Assembly (NCBI RefSeq): GCF_029688865.1
Contig: NZ_JARUKV010000022.1
Span: forward strand, 1-64,000
Length of the DNA: 64,000 nucleotides
Direction: 5' to 3'
Source: Natronococcus sp. A-GB7
GTDB lineage: Archaea > Halobacteriota > Halobacteria > Halobacteriales > Natrialbaceae
Part shown: one piece after another, positions 52,440 to 61,530 of the stretch
Layout of the letters: each line of letters starts with the position of its first letter
Position numbering within the stretch: the stretch's first letter is position 1
The notes under the pieces: model-generated
Told to the model about the DNA's origin: nothing
The model's database searches: none
The model's input: only the letters and a program-made list of their open reading frames with translations
Program-made: the position numbers and the translations under genes

Positions 52440-53406
52440 CTCGCTGCATGAGATAACAAACCACACCGACTTATAGATGTCGTTGCGAACGCCCGAAAAC
52501 GGGACGAACGCCCGCCATCGTCCCGAATTCGGTAGCGCTCGGCTCCCGGGGGTAGCGTCAGCTTCCCAACCCCGTTTCCGGTGAAGTACCCGTTCAGCCG
52601 GGTTTCCTGTTCGGTCGGTCGGGATTAGACCCGCGATCGCTGGCTCGAGTAGCGTAGCAGTCCCTCCGCGGGCGATCAGACGCGGCCTCGCAGTCACACC
52701 TGCGTTCGCGGAAACTGTTCGTATCGGTCGAGAGTCGTTTCCGTCGATACCGGGGTTCCACTCTTTCCCGAAGGAAGACTAATTTATACATTCTGTTATC
52801 TTCTATTACAGATGGGGTTGTGTTGTAATCACTATACTATAGCGTGCGACACTCGAGTCAGTCCCGATCAGTTGCCGGTAGCCGCTCCCTCGTTGGTCCC
52901 CTGCTCGAGATGTTTCGGGTTCGAATCCGAGCCGTCGAATCGGGTTCTGGGCCCCGATATCGCCTAGTTCGCTTCTGTCGCACGTGAGATCACGATCGAA
53001 CTGCTCCGCACTCGCAGGTGAACGATCGTGCTCGCATCCCGTCTGTGATCGAGTTGAGACGAGAGTCAGTATAGCAACCGTTCGAAAATCCAACCAAACT
53101 GTAACCTGTTAATATAATAATATAGTTATGTTTGGCGTGGCTTTCTAACCGGTTCGAGTTCCAACGAAATCGGGCAGTCCGCGTCGAGTGTCGTTGGCCT
53201 CCGCGACGAGGGAAAAAACGGCTCGGCCGCACCGAGAACGAACCCGACGACGAGGCGGACGAGAGTACGATGGTGACGAGGACGACGAGGAGAACGTGGA
53301 CGAGACGGACGACGGAGAGAGCGTGCTCCGAGTGATCCGCTCGGAGGGTAGCGTCTGCCCGACAGCAAGGGAAAGAATAAGGACGGATACACGACTCTGA
53401 TACGGG
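52440..53406. other. Interval of 967 nt with no clear gene
   Basis: Contains AT-rich patches (52780-52815, 53107-53128), a GGGTTCGAATCCGA stretch near 52917 that resembles a tRNA T-arm but does not pair properly, and an Asp/Glu-coding tract near 53240-53330. No gene is supported. Confidence 0.4.
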
Positions 53407-53601
53407 ATGAGCAGCGATCGGGATACACGCTGGGAGTACAAGGCCATCGAGCCGCCGACGGAGTTGACGAAGCGCGAATCCGCGAACCCCGAGGAGCGGT
53501 TGAACGAACTGGGCGCCGACGGCTGGCGGCTCGTCGAGACGGTTTCCTACGACGGCGGCGGTACGAAGTTCCTGCTGTTCGAACGGCGGCTCGAGGACTG
53601 A
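53407..53601 (+). CDS. DUF4177-like small protein
   Basis: A 64-residue protein with the DUF4177 pattern: WEYKAIEPPTELTKRESANP, LNELGADGWRLVETVSYDGG, TKFLLFERRLED. These proteins form a small alpha-beta fold of unknown function. Followed 10 nt later by the gene at 53611 on the same strand, so the two may form an operon. Confidence 0.8.
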   Translation: MSSDRDTRWEYKAIEPPTELTKRESANPEERLNELGADGWRLVETVSYDGGGTKFLLFERRLED

Positions 53602-53610
53602 TCGCTACCG

Positions 53611-54612
53611 ATGAGGGATCTGACGACCGCCAACACGATGCGCGAACGGGCCGCCGAGAACCGCTACAAGCTCTGGGTGCTCCTCAATGCGAACCGATGG
53701 CTCCTCACCGGGATGCTGGCGGCGGGCGTGTTCTCGCTGTTGATGCTCTGGGGCGTCTCGAGTTCGCAGTCGATCCGCGCGGTGATGGCCTCGGAGGACT
53801 GGGTGAAGATGACGTTTCAGGCGCTGATCGGCGCCCTCATCACCGGGACGACGCTCGTGGTCTCGATCAACCAACTGGTCCTCTCCCAGGAGATCGGTCC
53901 GCTGGGCAGCCAGCGAAAGCGGATGGATCTCGCGATGGATTTCTACCAGAACACCGACGAGCTACTGGACTTTCCGAGTCCCGCGAACCCGGCGCTGTTT
54001 CTCAAGGAGCTCATCGACGCGACCAGCGATCGGGCTCGGCGGTTCGAGCGGACCGTGCAACGCAGCGACGACGAGGATCTCCGCGCACAGACCGCGGAGT
54101 ACGTCGACGACCTCCTCGAGAACGCGTCCGTGGCCGGAGAGGGACTGGACGGTACCGACTTCGGCTCCTACGACGTGATGAACTCGGCGCTGAACTACAA
54201 CTACGACCGGAAGATGTACGATCTCCGCTGGCTGTTGGCCGAGTACGAGGGCCAACTCTCTGAGGAACAACGCGAAGCGGGGGTTCAGACGCTCGAGGCG
54301 CTGACGATGTACGGACCGGCGAGAGAGTACATCAAGACGCTGTACTTCCAGTGGTCGCTCGTCAAGCTTTCCCAGGGGATCCTCTACCTGGCCGTCCTCG
54401 CGCTCGTCGTCGCCGGCGGGATGCTGTTGTTCGTCGACGAGGGGACGATGATCGGATCGCTGTTCGGCGTCGACAACCTGCTGTGGATCGTCGCCCTCGC
54501 GTACACGATCTGCGTGCTGCCGTTCCTGCTGTTCGTCTCCTACATCCTCCGCCTGGCGACGATCGCGAAGCGAACGTCGGCGATGGGCCCCCTGGTCCTC
54601 CGGGGCGACTGA
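53611..54612 (+). CDS. Four-TM membrane protein, unknown function
   Basis: A 333-residue protein: two helices at about 26-48 (WLLTGMLAAGVFSLLMLWGV) and 65-90 (ALIGALITGTTLVVSINQLV), a long cytosolic helical domain at about 95-250 with coiled potential (FERTVQRSDDEDLRAQTAEY), then two helices near 262-285 and 292-320. The family is conserved in haloarchaea as far as I recall, but has no known role. The layout resembles channel-like or signalling proteins, without catalytic motifs. Confidence 0.75.
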   Translation: MRDLTTANTMRERAAENRYKLWVLLNANRWLLTGMLAAGVFSLLMLWGVSSSQSIRAVMASEDWVKMTFQALIGALITGTTLVVSINQLVLSQEIGPLGSQRKRMDLAMDFYQNTDELLDFPSPANPALFLKELIDATSDRARRFERTVQRSDDEDLRAQTAEYVDDLLENASVAGEGLDGTDFGSYDVMNSALNYNYDRKMYDLRWLLAEYEGQLSEEQREAGVQTLEALTMYGPAREYIKTLYFQWSLVKLSQGILYLAVLALVVAGGMLLFVDEGTMIGSLFGVDNLLWIVALAYTICVLPFLLFVSYILRLATIAKRTSAMGPLVLRGD

Positions 54613-54644
54613 GATCGTTCGTCGAACCCCCAATCGCTTCGCCG

Positions 54645-54998
54645 TCAGTCTCCCGCTCGAGCGTCCGACAGCTGGCACCGAACGCAGCGGTCGCCGGGGA
54701 AGCAAGCGCCGTTCTCGTACGGACAGTCCGATTCGTCGACGTCGACGGAGAGCTCGCGTTTCGCGTCCTCCCACGCGGTTTCCCAAACTTCGATATCCAT
54801 CTCCGCGGAGGTGAAGACGACGTTCTCGTCGCGATCGACGATCTTCGCGGCCGCTACCGAGTTTCGGTGGTCTTTCACCGCGTCGACCGCGTCGGCGTAC
54901 GAGTTACACCGGATCGTCCTCGTTTCGTCGCCGTCGTTCAGCAGGCGAACGGTTACGGAGCCATCGACCTCCTCGGTCGGTTCCAGTCCTCCCGTCAT
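54645..54998 (-). CDS. Small Cys-rich hypothetical protein
   Basis: From the ATG at 54998 (MTGGLEPTEE), 117 residues. An acidic N-terminal part (VDGSVTVRLLNDGDETRTIR) is followed by a tail with CPYENGACFPGDRCVRC near residues 94-110, four Cys that could bind a zinc ion or Fe-S cluster. The tail ends SDARAGD. No family assigned. Convergent with the membrane-protein gene on the left (32-nt gap) and divergent from the MBL hydrolase gene. Confidence 0.65.
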   Translation of the reverse strand: MTGGLEPTEEVDGSVTVRLLNDGDETRTIRCNSYADAVDAVKDHRNSVAAAKIVDRDENVVFTSAEMDIEVWETAWEDAKRELSVDVDESDCPYENGACFPGDRCVRCQLSDARAGD

Positions 54999-55128
54999 AC
55001 TGCCGGAGTCGAGTTGCCGACACAAAAGGGTGCCCTCGGGGTCCGACGAACTCGGCGTTCGGGTCCGACCTCGCCCGGCGTGTAAGCAATCCAAAGAGCC
55101 ATCCGATACTTTCCCGTCACTGAACGGT

Positions 55129-56574
55129 ATGGTCACCGCCAGATCGGTCGCCCAGTGGGGGCTGGGCGTGCTCGTCGCACTCTTTGCGCTCACCGCGCTC
55201 TCCGCGATAGAACTCTCGGCGCTTTCGATACTACAGGGAGTACTCGCTGCCCTCCTGTTTCTCGGCGCTGCGGCGCTCATCGTTCCACGAACGCGGGCCG
55301 CGATCGTCGGACGGACCGATCGCTCCCTCTCGTCGGGCGTCCTCGCCGTTCTCGTCGTGGTTGCGGTTCTGACCGGGATGCTCGTCACGCCGCTCGACGC
55401 CGACGACGAACCCCCGGTCGACGCCGACGCCGAGGACCTCGAGGCCGCCGATACCGACGGCCAGGCGGACGACGGCGGAACGCAGGCCGACGAGACGAAC
55501 GACGCGGACGGCGAGGTGGAGTCAGACGACGGTGAAGCGGACGAACCCGATAGCGAGCCGGGGTCAGCGGGAACGGACATCGACGACGGCGGGAGCGGAG
55601 CGGGAGATGCCGACGACGGCTCGAGCGACGAGTCGGGAGCAACTAGCGCGAACGGCGACTCGGAGACCGAACGGACGACCGACGTCGACGGTGAACTCGA
55701 GATCCACCACATCGATGTCGGCCAGGCCGATTCGACGCTGCTCGTGACTCCCGACGGCGAGACGGTGCTGATCGACACCGGCGACTGGCGCCAGGACGGC
55801 TCGGACGTTATCGCCTATCTCGAATCGCAGGGCGTCGATCGGGTCGATCACCTCGTGGCGACCCACGCCCACGCCGATCATATCGGCGGTCACGCCGCCG
55901 TGATCGAGCACTTCGAAACCGACGGTGACGGCATCGGAGCCGCCTACGACTCGGGCGTCGCCCACGACTCCGCGACCTACGAGAACTACCTCGACGCGAT
56001 CGAGGCACACGACGTCGATCTCTTCGAGGTCGAGGAGGGCGACGAACTGCCGATCGACGGGCTGGAGGCGACCGTGCTGAACCCGTCCGCGGACGAATCC
56101 GGCGACGACCTCCACTACAACAGCGTCTCGGTCGCGTTCGAGTTCGGCAAGTTTACCTACCTGACGACGGGCGACGCCGAAGCCGACGCCGAACAGCGGA
56201 TGGTCGAAGAACACGGCGGCACGCTCGAGGCCGACGCGTACCAGGCCGGTCACCACGGCTCGTCGACGTCGTCGAACGGGCCGTTCATGGACGCGGTCGA
56301 CCCGGAGATCGCCGTCATCTCGAGCGCCTACGACAGCCAGTACGGCCATCCACACGAGGCGGTACTCGAAGACTACGCCGAGCGGGGAATCGAAACCTAC
56401 TGGACGGGGGTCCACGGCGACGTCGTGGTGACGACCGACGGCGCCGCCGTGAGCGCCGAGACCGAACGGGAGTTCTCGACCGACGCGGCTGACCTCCGGG
56501 AGGAACGACCCGACGAGCAGGCCCGCGTCGCTACACCACAGGTTGATACGGCTACGGCCGGTGTATCCGGGTAA
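55129..56574 (+). CDS. Membrane-anchored ComEC/Rec2-like MBL hydrolase
   Basis: From the ATG at 55129, 481 residues. Three N-terminal helices (about 8-27, 33-50, 70-92), an acidic Asp/Glu linker of about 95 residues, then a metallo-beta-lactamase domain: HHIDVGQADSTLLVTPDGET, LIDTGDWRQDG, metal-binding H246-A-H248-A-D250-H251, TYLTTGDAEADAEQRMVEE and AGHHGSSTSSNGPFM. The domain matches the C-terminal hydrolase of ComEC DNA-uptake proteins, but the channel is missing. Likely on the outer face of the membrane. Its TAA overlaps the ATG of the DUF3006 gene (TAATG). Confidence 0.88.
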   Translation: MVTARSVAQWGLGVLVALFALTALSAIELSALSILQGVLAALLFLGAAALIVPRTRAAIVGRTDRSLSSGVLAVLVVVAVLTGMLVTPLDADDEPPVDADAEDLEAADTDGQADDGGTQADETNDADGEVESDDGEADEPDSEPGSAGTDIDDGGSGAGDADDGSSDESGATSANGDSETERTTDVDGELEIHHIDVGQADSTLLVTPDGETVLIDTGDWRQDGSDVIAYLESQGVDRVDHLVATHAHADHIGGHAAVIEHFETDGDGIGAAYDSGVAHDSATYENYLDAIEAHDVDLFEVEEGDELPIDGLEATVLNPSADESGDDLHYNSVSVAFEFGKFTYLTTGDAEADAEQRMVEEHGGTLEADAYQAGHHGSSTSSNGPFMDAVDPEIAVISSAYDSQYGHPHEAVLEDYAERGIETYWTGVHGDVVVTTDGAAVSAETEREFSTDAADLREERPDEQARVATPQVDTATAGVSG

Positions 56575-56852
56575 TGACCGCCGACGGCTCGTTCACCTGC
56601 GTCGTCGATCGCATCGTCGACGGGACGACGGCCGTCGTGCTCCTCGAGGAGGACGACGACGTCGTCGACCAGCTCGATCTCGACCTCGAGACGCTCCCGG
56701 AGGAGTGTCGACACGAGGGGGCGCTGTTCGACGCCGACGTCTCCGACGAAGCTCTGGTCGACATCGAGTACCGACCCGAACGCGAGCGGGAGCGACGGGA
56801 GCGACTTCAAGAGAAGTTCGATCGGCTCTCGAAGCGACTGGACGAACGGTAG
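56574..56852 (+). CDS. DUF3006 protein, partner of the MBL hydrolase
   Basis: A 92-residue acidic protein: FTCVVDRIVDGTTAVVLLEE, LDLETLPEECRHEGALFDAD and the charged C-terminal helix RRERLQEKFDRLSKRLDER. DUF3006 genes regularly follow ComEC-like MBL hydrolase genes in bacteria and archaea (known association). Translation is coupled by the TAATG overlap. The function is unknown; it may bind or restrain the hydrolase. Confidence 0.85.
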   Translation: MTADGSFTCVVDRIVDGTTAVVLLEEDDDVVDQLDLDLETLPEECRHEGALFDADVSDEALVDIEYRPERERERRERLQEKFDRLSKRLDER

Positions 56853-56977
56853 GCAGGCGACTGTTCGACGCCGTACGGTTCGCGACCGCGATCACGGTCG
56901 GCCGAACGGCGGTCTTCGACTGCGTTCGGATCGTCGATTCGAAAACGGGGACGGCCGTTTGACGGTCGGCTCCTCGT

Positions 56978-57091
56978 TCAGTCCGCGCTGTGGGCCGGAA
57001 TGGATCCACACTCCGGACAGCCGACGTGTTTCGTCGTTCTGTAGTCGAGCGCAGCACTGCATCGGGTGCACTTGTATTGGGTTTCAGTCAT
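56978..57091 (-). CDS. 37-residue zinc-ribbon protein
   Basis: ATG at 57091, TGA at 56980-56978. The product begins MTETQYKCTRCSAALDYRTT and continues KHVGCPECGSIPAHSAD: CxxC...CxxC (residues 8-11 and 25-28) in a small ribbon. It lies alone between the DUF3006 gene and the FMN reductase gene. Function unknown, probably structural zinc binding. Confidence 0.65.
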   Translation of the reverse strand: MTETQYKCTRCSAALDYRTTKHVGCPECGSIPAHSAD

Positions 57092-57180
57092 CGAGCGCTG
57101 GTAATCCGCTCGAGCATATATACCTTGTGCGACGTCTATAACGGTTGATTCGGCAGATACTGGAGCTCCTCACCTCACGG

Positions 57181-57771
57181 TCAGCCGGCACGTTCGTCGG
57201 CGCCGACGTTTTCCCGACTCTCGAACGACTCGGGATCGGGCTCGATGTTGGCGAACTGGACCGCTCGCGTCCCGAGCGTCTCGACGCGCTGGCGAATATC
57301 GTCGTCGACGAGTTCGCGCCCCTCGAACCGGCGATGGGCGTTCGGCACCGCCGCCTGATGGGGCAACACCCAGGCGTCGAGGGCCCGGCAGACGACCCGC
57401 AGGTGGTCGAGCGCCCCGATGGGGAAGCTCCCGCCGGAGACCGCGAGCAGCCCGACGGTCTTGTTCTCGAACTCGTCGAACCCGCAGTAGTCGAGCGCGG
57501 TCTTCAGCACCGAGGAGTACGACCCGTGATACATCGGCGTTCCCAGGAGGATGGCGTCCGCTTCCCGAACGCGCCGGGCGAGCTCCGGCGTGTCGCCGGC
57601 CTCGTCGTCGTCGGCGTCGAACAGCGGGATCTCGAGTTCCCGGAGATCGATCAGTTCGGTGCTCGCGCCGGCGGCTGCGGCAGCGTCCAGGGCGTGTTGC
57701 AAGGCGGGGCGGGTGTAGCTCTCTTCGCGGAGGCTTCCGGCGATTGCGACGACGCGAGTGTTCTCGTCCAT
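57181..57771 (-). CDS. NADPH-dependent FMN reductase-like protein
   Basis: A 196-residue flavodoxin-fold protein: FMN loop GSLREESYTRPALQHALDAA near 12-30, ADAILLGTPMYHGSYSSVLK near 71-90 and TVGLLAVSGGSFPIGALDHL. These match the NADPH-dependent FMN reductase family (FMN_red). It would reduce free FMN or quinones, or act as a redox sensor. Downstream of a DoxX-like gene on the same strand (62 nt). Confidence 0.9.
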   Translation of the reverse strand: MDENTRVVAIAGSLREESYTRPALQHALDAAAAAGASTELIDLRELEIPLFDADDDEAGDTPELARRVREADAILLGTPMYHGSYSSVLKTALDYCGFDEFENKTVGLLAVSGGSFPIGALDHLRVVCRALDAWVLPHQAAVPNAHRRFEGRELVDDDIRQRVETLGTRAVQFANIEPDPESFESRENVGADERAG

Positions 57772-57833
57772 AGGACACGTTCGGCAGTGTGGGTTAAAAT
57801 CACTCTCCCGGACGCGGCGGCCCGGTCGGTCCG

Positions 57834-58229
57834 CTACTCGTTCGTCGCTACGGGATCTTCGCTCGCGGCCTCGAGCAGGAGAATCGCCCCGCCGAGGAGG
57901 GCGACGTTCTTACAGAAGTTGATCTTGTTCGCCTGGCGCTCCTCGCCCTCCATCGTCCAGAAGTCGTGGATCCCCGGCGTCGTCCCGAGGAAGAAGACGA
58001 TCACCGCGCCGGCGGACGCTCGAGGGTACTTCCAGAGGACGATACCCAGATTGGCGACGAGGAGCATCCCGGTGACGAACGGGACCAGCCGATCCGCGGC
58101 AGGGACCCCCTTCTCGCGGGCGATCTCGACGCGTTTCTCGTTGCTCCGGAAGCCGTCGACGGCCATGTACGCGAGCGTCGCCCCGTACAGCAGCCGGCCC
58201 AGTCTCGAGGGCGGAGACGAATCGGCCAT
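57834..58229 (-). CDS. DoxX-family membrane protein
   Basis: From the ATG at 58229 (MADSSPPSRLG), 131 residues with four helices: LLYGATLAYMAVDGFRSNEK, VPFVTGMLLVANLGIVLWKY, SAGAVIVFFLGTTPGIHDFW and NVALLGGAILLLEAAS. The pattern fits DoxX-like proteins, some of which belong to thiosulfate/quinone redox complexes. It starts 2 nt after the stop of the Asp-box gene and is surely co-transcribed with it. Confidence 0.82.
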   Translation of the reverse strand: MADSSPPSRLGRLLYGATLAYMAVDGFRSNEKRVEIAREKGVPAADRLVPFVTGMLLVANLGIVLWKYPRASAGAVIVFFLGTTPGIHDFWTMEGEERQANKINFCKNVALLGGAILLLEAASEDPVATNE

Positions 58230-58231
58230 CC

Positions 58232-59278
58232 TCAGATCGCCTCCATTCGGCTGACGTTCGCGCCGAGTCGTCCGACCGTCTCGTACGCCCCGTTCTCGTC
58301 GCGTCGCATAAGTCGGCCCTCGACGTCGTCTCGCTGGTCGGGGACGTCGAACAGCCCGGAACCACAGAGGACGTCGCCGTCGTGGACGGTCCACGTTTCG
58401 ATCACCTCGTGGGGTTCGCCGGGGAACGGCACTCGCTCGAAGTCGCGACCGAAGTTCGTCGACTCGAACAGCGCGACCTCGTGTTCGTCCTCGACCCACG
58501 CCGGCGGCGCCTCCTCGCCGCCACAGAAGAACAGCCGTCCGTCGTGAACGAAGACGCATCTGATGTAAGAAAAGTCGTTACCCTCGTCGAGCCGGGTCCA
58601 GGAGCCGCCCGCGTCGGTCGTCCGGTAGAGCCCGCCGACGCCGACCGCGTGGCCCAGACCGAGGTTCTCGAGGTCGTGGTCCAGATACCCGGTCGTCGCG
58701 AGCCAGACGTCTTCCGAGATCGGCAGCACCTGGTGGACGTCGTCGATGATCGTCTCCCGGCGGTCGAGCCAGGTCTGACCGCCGTCGTTGCTCAGGTGGA
58801 TCCCACCAGCTTCGACGCCAGCGATGAGTCGTTCCGGACGACCGGGGACGGCCTCGAGCGCCCGCAGTCGCGCGTAGTGGGGGTCGATCGGCGACTCCCA
58901 GTGACCACGGGAGGGCAGTTCGCGAAACCCCTTCAGCTCCGCCCACGTCTCGCCGTCGTCGACCGAGCGGTAGATGTAGGGATCGTTCGTCCCCGCGTAG
59001 AGCGCCCCGTCCGCAGTTGCGAGGATCGACCACACCTCGCTCTCGCCGGCGTGCCAGAAGCGGTCGCCGAGGGGGACCTCGAGGTCCTCCCAGGTTCGGC
59101 CGCCGTCCCTTGAGCGGTACGCCCCCGTCGACGACGCGACGAAGGCGCCGTCGGCGTGATCCCACGTCTTGACCGCCGTGACGACCCCGCAGTCGAGCAC
59201 CCGCTCCGCTTCGTCCCGATCGAAGGGGATCCCGTCGACCCGGTAGAGGCCGTCGTCCGTCCCGATCAGCAGCGTCAT
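58232..59278 (-). CDS. Asp-box (BNR) repeat protein
   Basis: From the ATG at 59278 (MTLLIGTDDG), 348 residues. Asp-boxes of the S-x-D-x-G-x-T-W type are at AYRSRDGGRTWEDL, IYRSVDDGETWAEL, IHLSNDGGQTWLDR and LYRTTDAGGSWTRL, so this is a beta-propeller of the sialidase/Vps10/photosynthesis-Ycf48 type. No signal peptide or catalytic sialidase residues are seen, so it is probably cytoplasmic or an assembly factor. Operon with DoxX and the FMN reductase. Divergent from the TatD-like gene. Confidence 0.85.
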   Translation of the reverse strand: MTLLIGTDDGLYRVDGIPFDRDEAERVLDCGVVTAVKTWDHADGAFVASSTGAYRSRDGGRTWEDLEVPLGDRFWHAGESEVWSILATADGALYAGTNDPYIYRSVDDGETWAELKGFRELPSRGHWESPIDPHYARLRALEAVPGRPERLIAGVEAGGIHLSNDGGQTWLDRRETIIDDVHQVLPISEDVWLATTGYLDHDLENLGLGHAVGVGGLYRTTDAGGSWTRLDEGNDFSYIRCVFVHDGRLFFCGGEEAPPAWVEDEHEVALFESTNFGRDFERVPFPGEPHEVIETWTVHDGDVLCGSGLFDVPDQRDDVEGRLMRRDENGAYETVGRLGANVSRMEAI

Positions 59279-59412
59279 GTGTGTCACGTTACTTCGACAC
59301 ATAATAAAGTTTTACCAGCCTGTAAAACGCTAAGTGCTCGGGCCGACGATAGGTACCCGTCGTGACGACAACGGCCTCGCTCACACCGTTTGCGGTACAC
59401 CCCACCTGACCC

Positions 59413-60414
59413 ATGCCACCGACACACTCGACGAAACGGCCGACCGACGCAGCGCACCTCGACGACCACCCGGAGCTGCCGACTGAGCTCCTCAACCTGC
59501 CCTGGATCGACGTCCACAACCACGCCCACACGCTCTCGTGGGACGATCGCGAGCGGTACGCGCTCTCCGGCTGCGAGTCGATGGTGATGGTCGCCTCGGG
59601 CTACCACTGGACGCCCTACAAACCGGTCAGGACCGACGACGTTCGGTTCCTCTGGGACGACGCGATCAACCGCCGCGCGGCGATCGAGCGAAACCACTTC
59701 TTCGAGGCTAACCACGGACTGGGGATCCACACGGGCGTCCGCATCGAGGATCCCGACGAGGCCCTCGAGGCGATGGCCGACTACTGCACCCTCGAGGAGG
59801 TCGTCGCGATCGGCGAAACAGGCGTCACCCCCTCGCAACACGTCAGCAGCTGGGATCTCGACGAGCAGCGCGCGATCGTCCAGGCCCAGATGGAACTCGC
59901 CGATACCCACGACCTGCCGGTGCTTCTCCACACGCCGAACACCTCGAGCGACTCGGGTCGGTCGTACCGGGACGGGATCGGGACGCCGGGCTACGAGAAG
60001 AACCCCGGCCTGGGACAGGAGCCGGTGATCGACGCCGAGAATCCGGCGCTCGAGGCGGTGAAGATCGACGTCGAGGCAGCCCGAGACGCGGGCTTGGACG
60101 AGGAGCGGGTCGTCGCCTCCCACGCGGACGGGAACAACACCGAGTACCTCATGGAGGAGACCGACTGCTACCTGAGCTACACCATCGGCCACTCGTGGCT
60201 GATCGGCGTCACCGCGGCGGACGTCGCCGACGCGATCGACGAGTACGGCCCCGAGCGGATCATGGTCGACACCGACTGTGCGAACGTCCTGCGGACGGAT
60301 CCGTTCGCGCTAAAGCGGGCCATCTTCGAACTCTATCGCTACGGGATCGACGAGGACGCGATTCGGCAGGTCGTGCTGGAGAACCCCCGCGACGTGTTCG
60401 ACATCGGTCAGTGA
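59413..60414 (+). CDS. TatD-like metal-dependent hydrolase
   Basis: A 333-residue amidohydrolase-fold protein: WIDVHNHAHTLSWDDRERY near 36-55 (H-x-H), VVAIGETGVTPSQHVSSWDL near 133, LPVLLHTPNTSS near 175, ERVVASHADGNNTEYLME near 233 and IMVDTDCANVLRTDP near 280 (final Asp). These are the metal residues of the TatD/PHP-like hydrolases. An internal stretch (YEKNPGLGQEPVIDAENPAL) is longer than in bacterial TatD. The reaction is unknown; DNase activity as in TatD is possible but unproven here. Confidence 0.8.
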   Translation: MPPTHSTKRPTDAAHLDDHPELPTELLNLPWIDVHNHAHTLSWDDRERYALSGCESMVMVASGYHWTPYKPVRTDDVRFLWDDAINRRAAIERNHFFEANHGLGIHTGVRIEDPDEALEAMADYCTLEEVVAIGETGVTPSQHVSSWDLDEQRAIVQAQMELADTHDLPVLLHTPNTSSDSGRSYRDGIGTPGYEKNPGLGQEPVIDAENPALEAVKIDVEAARDAGLDEERVVASHADGNNTEYLMEETDCYLSYTIGHSWLIGVTAADVADAIDEYGPERIMVDTDCANVLRTDPFALKRAIFELYRYGIDEDAIRQVVLENPRDVFDIGQ

Positions 60415-60547
60415 TCTTCGCAAAGAGAATCGACGACGTTTACGAGTAGTTGGTACTACGATTTCGATATTCGGTCTCGGTGCCGAATCTGAGGCCGCTG
60501 ATTCGCTACGTAGAGATGCTTGCTGAACGCTGTGGCGGAATGTTAAT

Positions 60548-61021
60548 ATGACGGTAGTACCTCTCACTTCCGAGATAGTCGATATGCTCAAAGAGTCGAC
60601 GGCGATAGAGAATATGTGGGCCAGACACTCCAACCCGAAGAGCGGGTGGAGTCGAATGGCAGCAGCGTTTGTGGCCGTGGGCGCACTCTACCATCGGCAA
60701 TGGAAGTTATTGGGGCTCACTCTCCTGTTCTTACTCATCAATCCGGTGTTATTCCGCGAACCAAGTGAAGAGTTGGATGACTGGATGTACAAAGTCGTAC
60801 GTGCTGAAGAACGCTGGACTAATGACGGGCACCGCCTCATCGGTCTCGGCTATCCACAGATCCTAAACACCGTGAGTATCCCCATCGGGCTCTATAGCCT
60901 CTACGCGGCGTACAAACGCAAGCCCGTCTCAACGTTGGTTTTCACACTCGCATCACAAGGGCTCAACCAATGGTGTTTGAAGGAGATTATCGAGTACTAC
61001 GAAGAAGTCGATTCGCAGTAA
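60548..61021 (+). CDS. DUF6653-like membrane protein
   Basis: A 157-residue protein: ENMWARHSNPKSGWSRMAAA near 18-38, then helices (KLLGLTLLFLLINPVLF), the charged centre EERWTNDGHRLIGLGYPQI and a C-terminal pair of helices ending NQWCLKEIIEYYEEV. The family (DUF6653, from memory) has no known function. Base composition is poorer in GC than in the flanking genes, marking a small acquired island with the MNT gene. The start could also be the ATG at 60584. Confidence 0.7.
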   Translation: MTVVPLTSEIVDMLKESTAIENMWARHSNPKSGWSRMAAAFVAVGALYHRQWKLLGLTLLFLLINPVLFREPSEELDDWMYKVVRAEERWTNDGHRLIGLGYPQILNTVSIPIGLYSLYAAYKRKPVSTLVFTLASQGLNQWCLKEIIEYYEEVDSQ

Positions 61022-61030
61022 GAATAGATC

Positions 61031-61037
61031 CTATATT
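61031..61037 (+). promoter_or_regulatory. TATA-like box of the MNT gene
   Basis: CTATATT lies about 26 nt before a GTG at 61060, supporting that codon as the leaderless start. Confidence 0.45.
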
Positions 61038-61059
61038 GATCCTCCGCTCAGAACAATAC

Positions 61060-61530
61060 GTGCTTGACCTGTACGTACCGTTTCACCAGATAGCCGCAGA
61101 GAGGATATATGCCCTATTTCATAGCCTCGGGATCCGGCTGGCGATCCCGTTTGGATCTCACGCGAGCGGAGAAACCCATTTTCGAAGTGACGTCGATCTC
61201 GTGGTCGAACTCGAAGACGCCCAACCGACCGATCCGGAGTACAACGAACGCTTCTTCGGGCAGAGTGCCGATCTCAGCGAGACACTCGAGACTAACGAGA
61301 TAGATCTCGTGGATCTCCAGAGAGCCTCTCCGGAGCTGGTAGCGACGATTTTGATCACGGAATACTCCTCGTGGGTAATGCGGATCATGCAACTGCCCTT
61401 CGAGACCAGCTGGCGGAGACGGTCCCCTCAGTCACCGCGTGAACGGTTCGATGCGGCACTAACCAGAATCGACGAACACCTGAACGGATCTGCCGTGACA
61501 GCAACGGACGGCGAGACGCACGACGAATGA
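61060..61530 (+). CDS. MNT-type minimal nucleotidyltransferase (antitoxin)
   Basis: From the GTG at 61060 (VLDLYVPFHQ), 156 residues; a longer frame begins at 60970 inside the previous gene. The nucleotidyltransferase signature is clear: IPFGSHASGETHFRSDVDLV, a GS-x10-D-x-D motif. A helical C-terminal part ends ERFDAALTRIDEHLNGSA. Such MNT proteins AMPylate or otherwise silence a partner HEPN ribonuclease. Its TGA overlaps the ATG of a HEPN-like gene (ATGA at 61527-61530), the usual order, but that partner is truncated. Confidence 0.82.
   Translation: MLDLYVPFHQIAAERIYALFHSLGIRLAIPFGSHASGETHFRSDVDLVVELEDAQPTDPEYNERFFGQSADLSETLETNEIDLVDLQRASPELVATILITEYSSWVMRIMQLPFETSWRRRSPQSPRERFDAALTRIDEHLNGSAVTATDGETHDE

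Noticed and set aside
52914-52930. tRNA T-arm-like GGGTTCGAATCCGA
   Set aside because: Only two of five T-stem pairs form, and no fitting acceptor, D or anticodon arms are found around it.
53132-53400. Plus-strand frames rich in Asp/Glu or Arg before the DUF4177 gene
   Set aside because: Low-complexity sequence open in several frames, without motif or start context.
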